Of a DNA stretch of 35,487 nucleotides, positions 6,647-14,685 are shown one piece after another. The position numbers and the translations under genes are program-made. The DNA is from Nocardioides luteus (GTDB lineage: Bacteria > Actinomycetota > Actinomycetes > Propionibacteriales > Nocardioidaceae). The notes beneath the pieces are model-generated. The model had not been told where the DNA came from. It made no database searches and saw nothing but the letters and a program-made list of their open reading frames with translations. Every line of letters starts with the position of its first letter. Position 1 is the stretch's first letter. The stretch is from positions 1-35,487 of the forward strand of contig NZ_BMRK01000033.1 in NCBI RefSeq assembly GCF_014648595.1, read 5' to 3'.

Positions 6647-7960
6647 ATGAGCCCTCGGTCCCGCCTCGCGTACGTTGCCGCGCTCGCCGCCGCAACTCTC
6701 CTGGTCACCCCCACGACTCCGGTCCACGCGACCGAGCCCCATACCCAGCAGACCACTCAGCAGACCACTCAGCAGACCGACATCACGATGACCCGCTGGG
6801 ACAGCGTCGGCGACTTCGCGAAGGGCGCCTCGAGCGGCCTCCGCCCGGGCGCTCACGGCACCCTGCGCATCGCCGGCGAGACCGGGACGACGAGCTACAC
6901 CGACCCGTTCGGCGACGGCACGGCGAAGTCGTACGACTCCGGGGTCTGGACCTCGCCGGTGGTCCGGCCGGGCTACGCGATCGACGAGTCGATCACCTCG
7001 TGGGACATCGAGACCCCGACCGGCACCTGGGCCGAGATCGGGTTCCGCGGCAAGAAGGCCGACGGCTCCTGGACGAAGTGGTACGTGATGGGCCGCTGGG
7101 CCTCCGGCGACGACTTCGCCGCCGGCGACATCCACCGCACCTCCGTCGACGGCCAGAGCGACGCCGACGGCTACCTGTGGACCGACACCTTCGCTGCCAA
7201 GACCGGCCACGAGCCGGAGGCGTTCCAGACCCGGGTGACCCTGCTGCGCCCGGCCGGGTCGACGGCCACGCCGGCGCTGCGGGCGGTCTCGACGCTGACC
7301 AACGAGTACCTGCCCGACTCCGCCTACCCCGGCACCAGCACTCCGACGCTCGACAAGGAGATCGACCTCGGGGTGCCGCCGTTCAGCCAGAACAAGCACC
7401 GCGGGGAGTACCCGGAGTTCGGTGGCGGCGGGCAGGTGTGGTGCTCGCCGACGTCGACCTCGATGGTGCAGTACCACTGGGACCGCGAGGTCCCGGCGAG
7501 CGAGCTCGAGGGCATCGAGGCACCCAACGGCGACCCGCAGGTCGACTACGCCGCCATCAACACCTGGGACTACACCTACGAAGGCGCCGGCAACTGGCCG
7601 TTCAACACCGCCTACGCCACCCGCTGGGGTCTCGACGGTTTCGTCACCCGGCTGCGCTCGCTGGCCGAGGCCGAGCGGCTCGTCGCGGCCGGGGTGCCGC
7701 TGGTCGTCTCGGCCAACTGGGAGCTCGAGGAGATGCCGGAGGCCGGCTACGGCACCGACGGCCACCTGCTGGTCATCGGCGGCTTCACCGCCGAGGGCGA
7801 CCCGATCATCTACGACCCCAACTACCCCTCCAACGACGAGGTCCGCAACGTCTACACCCGCGAGAACTTCGAGCGCGTGTGGCAGACCTCGACCGACGGG
7901 ATCGCCTACGTCATCCACCCGCGCGAGGTGAAGCTGCCCCGGAACGCCACAAACTGGTGA
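6647..7960 (+). CDS. Secreted C39-like peptidase
   Basis: A 437-residue exported protein. The N-terminus MSPRSRLAYVAALAAATLLV is a Sec-type signal peptide with probable cleavage near VHA-TEP, followed by a Gln/Thr repeat (QQT and TQQT units). The C-terminal ~190 residues match the peptidase C39-like family (PF13529 type): nucleophile Cys266 in QVWCSPTSTSM, His373 in GHLLVIGGF, and Asp391 in IYDPNYPSN complete a papain-like triad. The preceding ~220 residues (TSYTDPFGDGTAKSYDSGVW and on) look like a beta-rich substrate- or wall-binding region. It probably cleaves extracellular protein or peptide. The start is the only in-frame ATG before the signal peptide. Confidence 0.88.
   Translation: MSPRSRLAYVAALAAATLLVTPTTPVHATEPHTQQTTQQTTQQTDITMTRWDSVGDFAKGASSGLRPGAHGTLRIAGETGTTSYTDPFGDGTAKSYDSGVWTSPVVRPGYAIDESITSWDIETPTGTWAEIGFRGKKADGSWTKWYVMGRWASGDDFAAGDIHRTSVDGQSDADGYLWTDTFAAKTGHEPEAFQTRVTLLRPAGSTATPALRAVSTLTNEYLPDSAYPGTSTPTLDKEIDLGVPPFSQNKHRGEYPEFGGGGQVWCSPTSTSMVQYHWDREVPASELEGIEAPNGDPQVDYAAINTWDYTYEGAGNWPFNTAYATRWGLDGFVTRLRSLAEAERLVAAGVPLVVSANWELEEMPEAGYGTDGHLLVIGGFTAEGDPIIYDPNYPSNDEVRNVYTRENFERVWQTSTDGIAYVIHPREVKLPRNATNW
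6746..6781 (+). repeat. In-frame 12-bp tandem repeat
   Basis: Three consecutive units of CAGCAGACCACT (the last ending in GAC) encode QQT-TQQT-TQQTD just after the signal peptide of the C39 peptidase. Unit number can change without breaking the frame. Confidence 0.7.
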
Positions 7961-8013
7961 CGGTGCTTCCACCTCGGTGATCCGAGGGGCGATCGACGGG
8001 CTAGGTTGCGGCC

Positions 8014-9318
8014 ATGACACTCGACCCCGTCGCCGCGCTCCAGGACGCGCTCCGGGCCCCGACCGTCAACGACGGGTCGGGGTCGGAGGCGCCCGCGTTC
8101 GAGCAGCTCCACGCGGCGCTGCGCGAGCACTTCCCGCTGCTCCACGCGTCCCTCGAGCTCACCGCTGTCGGCGGCCACGGGCTGCTGTTCCGCTGGCCCG
8201 GCGCATCGGCCGAGAAGCCGGTCGTGCTGATGGCCCACCAGGACGTCGTCCCGATCGCCGGCGAGTGGACCCACGACCCGTTCGGCGGCGAGATCGTCGA
8301 CGGCGTGATCCACGGCCGCGGCACGCTCGACGACAAGGGCCAGCTGGTGGCGATCTGCGCCGCGGTCGAGGGGCTCATCGCGGACGGGTTCGAGCCGGCG
8401 TACGACGTCTGGCTGTCGTTCGGCTCCGACGAGGAGACCACCGGCGCGGCCGCGCGGGCAGCCGTCGAGGAGCTGCGTACCCGGGGTGTGGAGCCCTGGT
8501 TCGTGCTCGACGAGGGCGGCGCGGTCGCCTTCGACGCCTTCCCGGGCGTCGCCGCGCCGATCGGGGTCGTCGGCGTCGCCGAGAAGGGCACCACCGACGT
8601 ACGCCTCCGGGTCACCGGCGACGGCGGCCACTCCTCCACCCCGCGGCAGAACGGCCCGACGGCGCGGCTGGCCCGCGCGATCACCCGGCTCGACCGGATG
8701 TCGATGCCGGTGCAGCTGCCGGCGCCGACGGTGGAGATGTTCGAGCAGATCGCGCCGTACGCGGCCAAGCCCCTGCGCCCGGTGCTGGCCAACGCCGGCA
8801 GGCTGGCGCCGGCGCTGGCCCGGCTGCTGCCGCGCCTCGGGCCGGAGCCGGCCGCGCTGGTGCGCACCACGGTCGCGATCACCACCCTCGAGGGCAGCCC
8901 GGCGGCCAACGTGATCGCCTCGGCGGCCTCCGCCGGGGTGAACCTGCGGATCATGGTCGGCGAGACGGTCGCCGAAGTCATCGAGCGGCTGCGTGCTGCG
9001 ATCGGCGACAGGCAGGTCGAGATCGAGGTCGTCCGTGGTGGCGAGCCGTCGCCGGTCTCCCCGCGCGACGAGGCGTTCGCGAAGATCACCGAGAGCATCG
9101 CGGAGGTCTTCCCCGAGGCGGTGCCGGCGCCTTACACCGTGATGGCAGCGACCGACTCGCGCTTCTTCTATGAGATCAGCGACCGGGTCTACCGGTTCGC
9201 GCCGTTCCGGATGACTGCTGCTCAGCGGGGGTCCATCCATGCGGCTGACGAGAATCTTCGGGTCGATGACTTTCTCGATGGGATCCGGTTCTATCGGCGG
9301 TTGGTCGAGGGACTGTGA
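8014..9318 (+). CDS. M20 family metallopeptidase (carboxypeptidase/dipeptidase type)
   Basis: A 434-residue zinc peptidase of the M20/M25/M40 family, close to the normal length. Metal and catalytic residues are visible: His75 and Asp77 in LMAHQDVVP, bridging Asp106 in GRGTLDDKG, general base Glu140 and Glu141 in SDEETTG, a metal Asp in WFVLDEGG near residue 169, and His409 in SIHAADENL. A dimerisation (lid) domain lies between about residues 190 and 300. No signal peptide is seen, so it is likely cytoplasmic and hydrolyses small peptides or N-acyl amino acids. Its stop overlaps the start of the MFS transporter gene (GTGA), so uptake and hydrolysis of a related substrate are plausibly linked. 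Confidence 0.92.
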   Translation: MTLDPVAALQDALRAPTVNDGSGSEAPAFEQLHAALREHFPLLHASLELTAVGGHGLLFRWPGASAEKPVVLMAHQDVVPIAGEWTHDPFGGEIVDGVIHGRGTLDDKGQLVAICAAVEGLIADGFEPAYDVWLSFGSDEETTGAAARAAVEELRTRGVEPWFVLDEGGAVAFDAFPGVAAPIGVVGVAEKGTTDVRLRVTGDGGHSSTPRQNGPTARLARAITRLDRMSMPVQLPAPTVEMFEQIAPYAAKPLRPVLANAGRLAPALARLLPRLGPEPAALVRTTVAITTLEGSPAANVIASAASAGVNLRIMVGETVAEVIERLRAAIGDRQVEIEVVRGGEPSPVSPRDEAFAKITESIAEVFPEAVPAPYTVMAATDSRFFYEISDRVYRFAPFRMTAAQRGSIHAADENLRVDDFLDGIRFYRRLVEGL

Positions 9319-10769
9319 GTACTGAGGACGGGGTCTCGACAGGCTCGACCACCGGGGGGACTGAGGCTGTCGCGCGGGGGATCTGGGTGGTTGTGGGGTT
9401 CCTGGTGGCGGTGGAGTTCGCCAGCGGGATCCTGCAGGGCTACTACACGCCGATCTTCTCCGACCTCGCCGTTCACCTCGGCGTCTCCGACGCCGACCTC
9501 AACTGGCTCGAGGCCGGGCAGCTGATCGTCTCCGCCCTGTGCGTACCGCCGCTCGCCCGGCTCGGCGACCTGATCGGCCACAAGAAGGTGCTTCTGCTGG
9601 CGACCGGCGTCACCGCGCTCGCCACCTGGTGGACCGTGGTCGCCCCCGACTTCGGCTCGTTCCTGGTCGCCTGGTCGGTCCAGGGTGCCTACGTGATCTG
9701 GCTGCCGCTGGAGGTCGCCATCGTCCACAAGCGCACGGACGGCGACACGGCGCTCACCCGGAAGGCCGCCGGCATCCTGGTCGGTGCGCTGGAGATCTCG
9801 GTGATCCTCGGCGCGGTCGCTGCCGGCGCACTGGTCGGGGCGCTGCCGATGGCAGCGATCCTGGCCATCCCCGCCGTGTGCATCACCGCCGTGTTCGTCG
9901 TGATCGCGCTCGGGATCGAGCCCGACCGTCCCACCGCCGTGTCCGGGGGCGGCTTCGACTGGGCCGGGCTCGGGGTGCTGACGCTGGTGCTCGGCCTGGT
10001 CATGGCCGGCCTGATCGGCGTACGTGTCCTCGGTCCCGGGTCTCCGCTCGCCTGGGGTCTGGTGGTGCTGGGCCTGGCAGCGCTGTGGCCGTTCTGGAAG
10101 GTCGAGGCGCGGCAGCGCGAACCGCTGATCGACGTGCACCTTCTGGTCTCCCGGGCGCAGTGGCCGATCCAGCTGACCGCGTTCCTGTTCGGGATGTCTG
10201 TGCTCGGGGCGCAGATCCCGCTGTCGACGTTCGCCCGGACGGACCCTGCCGTGACGGGCTACGGGTTGGGCGCGGACGCGTCTTTCGTGTCGATGCTGAT
10301 CGCGCTCTACGTCATCACGATGGCGCTCGGCGCCTTCACGCTGCCGTTGTGGGCGCGCTTCCTCGGCCCGATGCGGGCGCAGGCGGTGGCGTGCTTCCTG
10401 GTGGCGCTCGGCTACCTGATGTGGCTGCCGCTCCACGGGTCGACCGGGCAGGCGCTGCTCAACATGGCCGTGATCGGCTTCGGGTCGGGTGCCCTGGTGG
10501 CGTCGCTGCCGGCGGCGGCCGCGGCGGCCGCTCCGGCGTCGCGCACTGCGTTCGCGACCGGGATGACCAACGCGACCAAGACCGTCGGCGGGGCGATCGC
10601 CTCGGCCGTCTTCGCGATCGCGCTGGCCGCCACCGGCACGATCGGGGCCGAGGCGAAGGCGCCGTTGTCCGGCTATCTGACGGTGTGGGCGGTGTGCGGT
10701 CTGGCCGCTGCCGTGGCGGGAGCGCTACTGCTCCTGGCGCGCACTGCAGAAGCCGATGACGCTTTGTGA
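9315..10769 (+). CDS. MFS transporter
   Basis: A 484-residue polytopic membrane protein of the major facilitator superfamily with roughly 12-14 hydrophobic segments. The loop after the second segment carries the MFS motif A (LARLGDLIGHKKVLLLATG). Length and C-terminal pattern suggest a DHA-type drug or metabolite exporter, but the substrate cannot be read from the sequence. The GTG start at 9315 overlaps the peptidase stop by four bases. The first ~15 codons after the start are formed by a dispersed repeat (GVSTGSTTGG), so a downstream start near residue 17 is also possible. Its stop codon lies inside a 20-bp perfect palindrome. Confidence 0.9.
   Translation: MSTEDGVSTGSTTGGTEAVARGIWVVVGFLVAVEFASGILQGYYTPIFSDLAVHLGVSDADLNWLEAGQLIVSALCVPPLARLGDLIGHKKVLLLATGVTALATWWTVVAPDFGSFLVAWSVQGAYVIWLPLEVAIVHKRTDGDTALTRKAAGILVGALEISVILGAVAAGALVGALPMAAILAIPAVCITAVFVVIALGIEPDRPTAVSGGGFDWAGLGVLTLVLGLVMAGLIGVRVLGPGSPLAWGLVVLGLAALWPFWKVEARQREPLIDVHLLVSRAQWPIQLTAFLFGMSVLGAQIPLSTFARTDPAVTGYGLGADASFVSMLIALYVITMALGAFTLPLWARFLGPMRAQAVACFLVALGYLMWLPLHGSTGQALLNMAVIGFGSGALVASLPAAAAAAAPASRTAFATGMTNATKTVGGAIASAVFAIALAATGTIGAEAKAPLSGYLTVWAVCGLAAAVAGALLLLARTAEADDAL
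9331..9353. repeat. Dispersed imperfect palindromic repeat, copy 2, inside a coding start
   Basis: GGGTCTCGACAGGCTCGACC continuing ACC matches the repeat at 5321 except for a few bases. Here it lies within the first codons of the MFS gene and is translated as GVSTGSTTG, which is not typical of MFS N-termini. Confidence 0.6.
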
Positions 10770-10794
10770 ACCGTTTCACAAAGCGTCATCGGCT
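10751..10794. promoter_or_regulatory. 20-bp perfect palindrome with CRP/GlxR-type core on the MFS stop codon
   Basis: The arms 10751-10770 and 10775-10794 are perfectly complementary with a 4-base CCGT loop; the MFS stop codon (10767-10769) is inside the left arm. The centre reads TTTGTGAACCGTTTCACAAA, which fits the TGTGA-N6-TCACA consensus of CRP/GlxR-family regulators. No T-tract follows (AGTAAAG), so it is not a textbook terminator, though the transcript could form a very stable hairpin. It lies 32 bp upstream of the DUF1992 gene and may serve both as 3' hairpin for the MFS transcript and as operator for the next gene. Confidence 0.6.
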
Positions 10795-10825
10795 AGTAAA
10801 GTGGTCGGCATCAGGAGGTGTCGCC

Positions 10826-11380
10826 ATGACCGATCCCGACGAAGAGTTCACCGAGGTCCGCGCCGAGCCGATCAACGACGAGGAGTCGAAGGCCGCGGCC
10901 GCCAATCGGATGCGGCAGCAGCACCTCTACGTCGAGGAGACGGTGCGCCAGGGCATCGCCCGCGGTGAGTTCGACAACCTCCCGGGCGCAGGCAAGCCGA
11001 TCAAGAACCTCGGTTCCGACCCCGATCCCGACTGGTGGGTCAAGCAGCTGGTCGAGCGCGAGCAGATCGTGCTGCTCCCCCGGTCCGTCCAGCTCCGCAA
11101 GGACGACGCCGAGCTCGACGACCTCCTGGACACCCAGACCACCGAGGACGCCGCCCGCCGGATCGTCGAGGAGTTCAACGAGCGTGTGATCGCGGCCCGC
11201 TACGGCGCGCCCGAGGGCCCTCCGCTGATCACCATGCCGCGCGACGTCGAGGCCACGCTCGAGGCGTGGCGCGAACGCCGCGCCGCCCGGGTCGCAGCCG
11301 CCCGGGTCGCAGCCGCCCGAGACGTACGCCGCAGCAGGCAGCCCGAGCGCAAGCGCCGCTGGTGGCGCCGCCGCGACTGA
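10826..11380 (+). CDS. DUF1992 (DnaJ-homologue subfamily C member 28-like) domain protein
   Basis: A 184-residue soluble protein. Residues ~30-100 (VEETVRQGIARGEFDNLPGA, then GKPIK, WWVKQLVEREQ) match the DUF1992 domain, whose hallmark is the GEFDNLPGxGKPL block. Function of the family is not established. The Arg/Ala-rich C-terminus includes a short repeat (ARVAAARVAAAR) from duplicated 15-base units. The start at 10826 has AGGAGG 7 bases upstream; a longer frame from 10766 would run through the palindrome and is rejected. Convergent with the GlxA-type regulator gene. Confidence 0.88.
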   Translation: MTDPDEEFTEVRAEPINDEESKAAAANRMRQQHLYVEETVRQGIARGEFDNLPGAGKPIKNLGSDPDPDWWVKQLVEREQIVLLPRSVQLRKDDAELDDLLDTQTTEDAARRIVEEFNERVIAARYGAPEGPPLITMPRDVEATLEAWRERRAARVAAARVAAARDVRRSRQPERKRRWWRRRD

Positions 11381-11384
11381 GCCC

Positions 11385-11426
11385 CAGCCGAGACCCAGCC
11401 GAGACTCAGCCGAGACTCAGCCGACC
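11385..11426. repeat. 12-bp tandem repeat at a convergent gene end
   Basis: Three full units of CAGCCGAGACYC and a half unit follow the DUF1992 stop codon and include the stop codon of the convergent regulator gene (11417-11419). The array fills the 36-bp gap between the two genes, where no hairpin terminator is seen. Confidence 0.75.
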
Positions 11427-12373
11427 TCGCGGTGGGCGAACCGCATCCGGTAGCGCGCCGGCGTGACGCCGACCTCCGCGGTGAACGCTGCTCGGAAGGT
11501 CACGGGTGAGTAGTAGCCGGCCTCGTGGCTGACCCGCTCGACCGGCAGGTCGGTGGTCTCCAGCAGCGTCTTGGCGACCGCGATCCGCTCTGCGGTCACC
11601 CAGCGCATCGGCGTGGTGGCGAGGTCCCGCTCGAAGCGCCGAGCGAGGGTGCGCGGTGAGACCGCGGCTGCCGCTGCCAGACGCTCGAGCGTGATGTCCT
11701 CGTGCAGGTTGGCACGTAGCCAGCCGCGCAGCTCGTCGAGCCAGCGGGCCTGCTCGGTGAGCGGGTCGGCGGCGACGTACTGCGCCTGGTCGCCGTCGCG
11801 GTGGGAGGCGATGACCAGGTTGCGCGCGATGGTGTTGGCGGCGTGCTGGCCGTGGTCGGTGCGGATCAGGTGGAGGCAGAGGTCCAGGCCGGCCGCCGAG
11901 CCCGCGCTGGTCAGCACGCCGTCGTCGACGTAGATCGCCCGCGGGTCGAGCTCGACCTGCGGATAGGTGCGCCGGAAGAGGTCGGCCCAGCGCCAGTGGG
12001 TGGTCGCCCGGCGGCCGTCCAGCAGCCCCGCCTCGGCCAGGACGAAGGCGCCCGTGCACATCGAGACCACCCGGGCGCCCGCCTCGGCGGCCTTGCGCAG
12101 CTCCCGCACGAGCGTCGGGCTGATCGGCTCGTCCGGACGGATCGCCGGCACCAGGACCGTCTCGGCCTCGGCCAGCGCCGTCATCGGCCGCTGCGGCATC
12201 AGCCGCGGCCCACCGTGGACGCGGACGCCACGCAGGTCACCGCAGAGCACCACGTCGTAGAGCGGGCTGGCGTCGTGGTCCCAGTCGTAGCCGAGGGCCT
12301 CGACCGGCATGCCGATCTCGAAGAGCGTCATCCCGTCGACGATCGGGACGGCGACGGTCGGCTTCGAGGTCAT
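11417..12373 (-). CDS. GlxA/FtrA family transcriptional regulator (DJ-1/PfpI domain plus AraC HTH)
   Basis: A 318-residue regulator. Residues ~5-170 form a DJ-1/PfpI (class I amidotransferase-like) domain starting TVAVPIVDGMTLFEIGMPVE, with the nucleophile-elbow-like VVSMCTGAFVLAEAGLLDGR and ATTHW blocks. Residues ~215-310 form an AraC-type double helix-turn-helix (LERLAAAAAVSPRTLARRFE; then VSHEAGYYSPVTFRAAFTAE). Members activate catabolic genes; the effector here is unknown. ATG at 12373 is the natural start. It is divergent from a small ORF and the CoA-lyase genes, which could be targets. Its last codons lie in a 12-bp tandem repeat. Confidence 0.93.
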   Translation of the reverse strand: MTSKPTVAVPIVDGMTLFEIGMPVEALGYDWDHDASPLYDVVLCGDLRGVRVHGGPRLMPQRPMTALAEAETVLVPAIRPDEPISPTLVRELRKAAEAGARVVSMCTGAFVLAEAGLLDGRRATTHWRWADLFRRTYPQVELDPRAIYVDDGVLTSAGSAAGLDLCLHLIRTDHGQHAANTIARNLVIASHRDGDQAQYVAADPLTEQARWLDELRGWLRANLHEDITLERLAAAAAVSPRTLARRFERDLATTPMRWVTAERIAVAKTLLETTDLPVERVSHEAGYYSPVTFRAAFTAEVGVTPARYRMRFAHREVG

Positions 12374-12443
12374 GGCAAGAATCTATCACTTTGAGTCAAT
12401 CCTGCCACTCCTACGAACGGCGCTGCGCGACCACGATGGAGTC

Positions 12444-12599
12444 ATGACCACATACCGGAAGAACCCCAGCAAGCTCCGCGCCACCGTCCGCGCCACCCTC
12501 GCCGGCTTCGATGCCGGTGCCCGCATCCGCCACGGCGGCAAGGTGCCCACCGACCACCCCTCGCGGACGGCGTACCCACGAGTAACCGATCGCCGTTAG
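12444..12599 (+). CDS. Small hypothetical protein, 51 aa
   Basis: A 51-residue basic ORF, MTTYRKNPSKLRATVRATLA followed by GFDAGARIRHGGKVPTDHPS and a short tail. It occupies the gap between the divergent GlxA-type regulator and the malyl-CoA lyase gene and ends 10 bp before the latter's start. A GGAG lies only two bases before the ATG, so translation would be weak. Composition and codon use look coding, but there is no recognisable domain, and it could be a spurious ORF in a promoter region. Confidence 0.45.
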   Translation: MTTYRKNPSKLRATVRATLAGFDAGARIRHGGKVPTDHPSRTAYPRVTDRR

Positions 12600-12609
12600 G
12601 GTGACCTGC

Positions 12610-13680
12610 ATGAGTCACAAGAGCCCTAAGGACTTCTTCGCGCCGCTGGCGGTAGGTGCTCCGGCACCGCTGCGTGAGATCCCGGCGCGACCGAGCCGCG
12701 CGATCCACTTCTTCGACCCGTCGAACCCGAAGATGGCGGCCAAGGTGCCGGACATGGTCGGCACCGTCGACGTGCTCCTCGGCAACCTCGAGGACGCCGT
12801 CAAGGCCGACAACAAGCTGGCAGCCCGCCAGGGGCTCGTCGACATCGCGAAGGCGACAGACTTCGGTAAGACCCAGCTGTGGACCCGGATCAACTCGCTC
12901 GACTCCCCCTGGGTGCTCGACGACCTGGTCACCCTGGTCACCGAGATCGGCGACAAGCTCGACGTCGTGATGGTGCCCAAGGTGCAGGGCCCCGAGGACA
13001 TCCACTACGTCGACCGCCTGCTGGCCCAGCTCGAGGCCAAGGGCGGCGTCGAGCGTCCGATCCTGATCCACGCCATCCTCGAGACCGCGCGCGGCGTGGC
13101 CAACGTCGAGGAGATCGCGCTCGCGTCTCCGCGGATGCAGGGCATCAGCCTCGGTCCGGCCGACCTCGCGGCCGACCGCAAGATGAAGACCACCCGCGTC
13201 GGCGGCGGTCACCCGGGCTACCTCGTCCGCCAGGACCCGGTCGACGGTGACATCCAGGGCAACCGCACGATCTTCCAGCAGGACCTGTGGCACTACACCA
13301 TCGCGAAGATGGTCGACGCGTGCGCCGAGGCGGGGATCTACCCCTACTACGGCCCGTTCGGCGACATCACTGACGTGGTCGCGGCCGAGGACCAGTTCCG
13401 CAACGCGTTCCTGCTCGGCTGCGTCGGCACCTGGAGCCTGCACCCGAAGCAGATCGAGATCGCCAACCGTGTCTTCTCCCCCAGCGTCGAGGACATCAAG
13501 CACGCCCGCCGCGTCGTCAAGGCGATGGGCGACGGGACCGGGGCGGTCATGCTCGACGGCAAGATGGAGGACGACGCCAGCCTCAAGCAGTGCCTCGTCC
13601 TCGTCGACCTAGCCGAGGAGCTCGCCGCGATCGACCCGAAGCTCAAGGAGCTCTACGACACCATCGAGATCGAGGACTGA
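12610..13680 (+). CDS. mcl: HpcH/HpaI aldolase family: L-malyl-CoA/beta-methylmalyl-CoA lyase
   Basis: A 356-residue TIM-barrel CoA-ester lyase. Family blocks include HFFDPSNPKMAAKV, the acidic LLGNLEDAV (LDLEDAV-type metal region), TRINSLDSPW, VVMVPKVQGPEDI, LIHAILETARGVANVEEIA with its metal-binding Glu, and WSLHPKQIEIANRVFSPS. It most resembles malyl-CoA/beta-methylmalyl-CoA lyases of the ethylmalonyl-CoA pathway, which cleave to acetyl- or propionyl-CoA plus glyoxylate. ATG 12610 has AGGG eight bases upstream; GTG 12601 is an in-frame alternative. Followed after one base by a second CitE-like gene, so the two are translationally coupled. Confidence 0.85.
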   Translation: MSHKSPKDFFAPLAVGAPAPLREIPARPSRAIHFFDPSNPKMAAKVPDMVGTVDVLLGNLEDAVKADNKLAARQGLVDIAKATDFGKTQLWTRINSLDSPWVLDDLVTLVTEIGDKLDVVMVPKVQGPEDIHYVDRLLAQLEAKGGVERPILIHAILETARGVANVEEIALASPRMQGISLGPADLAADRKMKTTRVGGGHPGYLVRQDPVDGDIQGNRTIFQQDLWHYTIAKMVDACAEAGIYPYYGPFGDITDVVAAEDQFRNAFLLGCVGTWSLHPKQIEIANRVFSPSVEDIKHARRVVKAMGDGTGAVMLDGKMEDDASLKQCLVLVDLAEELAAIDPKLKELYDTIEIED

Positions 13681-13681
13681 G

Positions 13682-14545
13682 ATGACCGAAGAATCGTTCC
13701 GCCCCCTGCGCTCGGTCCTCTACATGCCGAGCTCCAACACCCGGGCCCTCGAGAAGGCCAAGGCGATCACCGCCGACGCGCTGATCCTCGACCTCGAGGA
13801 CGCCGTCGCCCCCGACGCCAAGCCGGAAGCTCGTGAGAACGCAGCCGCGGCCGTGACGTCGGGCGAGTACGGCAACAAGTACCTCACCATCCGCATCAAC
13901 GGCGCCGACACCGAGTGGCACGAGGCCGACCTGGCCGCCGCCGCGAAGGCCGGCCCCGACGCCATCGTCGTCCCCAAGGTCAACAGCCCCCAGCAGGTGC
14001 TCGACCTCGTAGCCGCCTTCGAGAAGGCCGGCGTCCCGGAGACGACGAAGCTGTGGGCGATGATCGAGAGCCCGTACGCCATCCTCCACGCCGAGGAGAT
14101 CGCGTCGGCCTCCGAGCGGCTGACCGTGCTCGTCCTGGGCACCAACGACCTGGTCAAGGAGCTCTACGTCGACCACGTCCCGGCCCGCGCCAACCTGGTC
14201 ACCAGCCTCCAGCTGGCCGTGCTCGCCGCCCGCGCGAGCGGCAAGGTCATCCTCGACGGCGTCTACAACAACGTGAAGGACGCCGAAGGCTACGCGGCCG
14301 AGGTCGAGCAGGGTCGGATCTTCGGGTTCGACGGCAAGACGCTGATCCACCCGGCCCAGGTCGAGGCCGCCAACGCCGGGTTCGCGCCGAACGAGCAGGC
14401 GGTGGCCGACGCGAAGGGGCTCATCGAGACCTGGGAGGCGAGCGACGGCGGCGTGGTGACCTACAACGGCAAGATGGTGGAGAACCTCCACGTCGAGTCC
14501 GCGCGGCGCACGCTGAGCATCGCGGAGGCCATCGCTGCGCTGTAG
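13682..14545 (+). CDS. CitE-like CoA-ester lyase / malyl-CoA thioesterase
   Basis: A 287-residue member of the HpcH/HpaI aldolase and citrate lyase beta-subunit family. Recognisable blocks are RSVLYMPSSNTRALEKAK, ALILDLEDAVAPDAK, TIRINGADTEWHEADL, IVVPKVNSPQQV, LWAMIESPYAILHAEEIA (metal-binding Glu) and FGFDGKTLIHPAQVEAAN. The position one base after the malyl-CoA lyase stop mirrors the mcl1/mcl2 pair of other bacteria, where the second protein is an (S)-malyl-CoA thioesterase; a citramalyl-CoA lyase role is also possible. Upstream AGGA is inside the previous gene's last codons. Confidence 0.85.
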   Translation: MTEESFRPLRSVLYMPSSNTRALEKAKAITADALILDLEDAVAPDAKPEARENAAAAVTSGEYGNKYLTIRINGADTEWHEADLAAAAKAGPDAIVVPKVNSPQQVLDLVAAFEKAGVPETTKLWAMIESPYAILHAEEIASASERLTVLVLGTNDLVKELYVDHVPARANLVTSLQLAVLAARASGKVILDGVYNNVKDAEGYAAEVEQGRIFGFDGKTLIHPAQVEAANAGFAPNEQAVADAKGLIETWEASDGGVVTYNGKMVENLHVESARRTLSIAEAIAAL

Positions 14546-14570
14546 CCACGGAGTTAAATATCTCCTGTGG
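14546..14570 (+). terminator. Possible weak terminator hairpin after CoA-lyase genes
   Basis: CCACGGAG and CTCCTGTGG flank an A/T-rich loop and pair with one bulged base directly after the stop codon. There is no T-tract, so termination activity is uncertain. The rest of the 140-bp gap up to 14685 shows no clear structure apart from AGGAG, 10 bases before the next ATG. Confidence 0.35.
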
Positions 14571-14685
14571 CGTATCTCCTCCGTCGCCATGCCGAGAAGA
14601 AGGTGACAAACGGGCCACTTTCTGGTTCCGTTACGTGTCGCGCGACACACCCGACACTCGCTAAGCGCTCAGGAGACAGCGTCAG

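Noticed and set aside
7906-9240. A 444-codon minus-strand frame opposite the M20 peptidase
   Set aside because: The plus-strand frame carries all M20 metal ligands; the reverse frame has no recognisable features.
11385-11426. A CRISPR-like array
   Set aside because: Units are 12 bp, contiguous and without spacers, so it is a simple tandem repeat.
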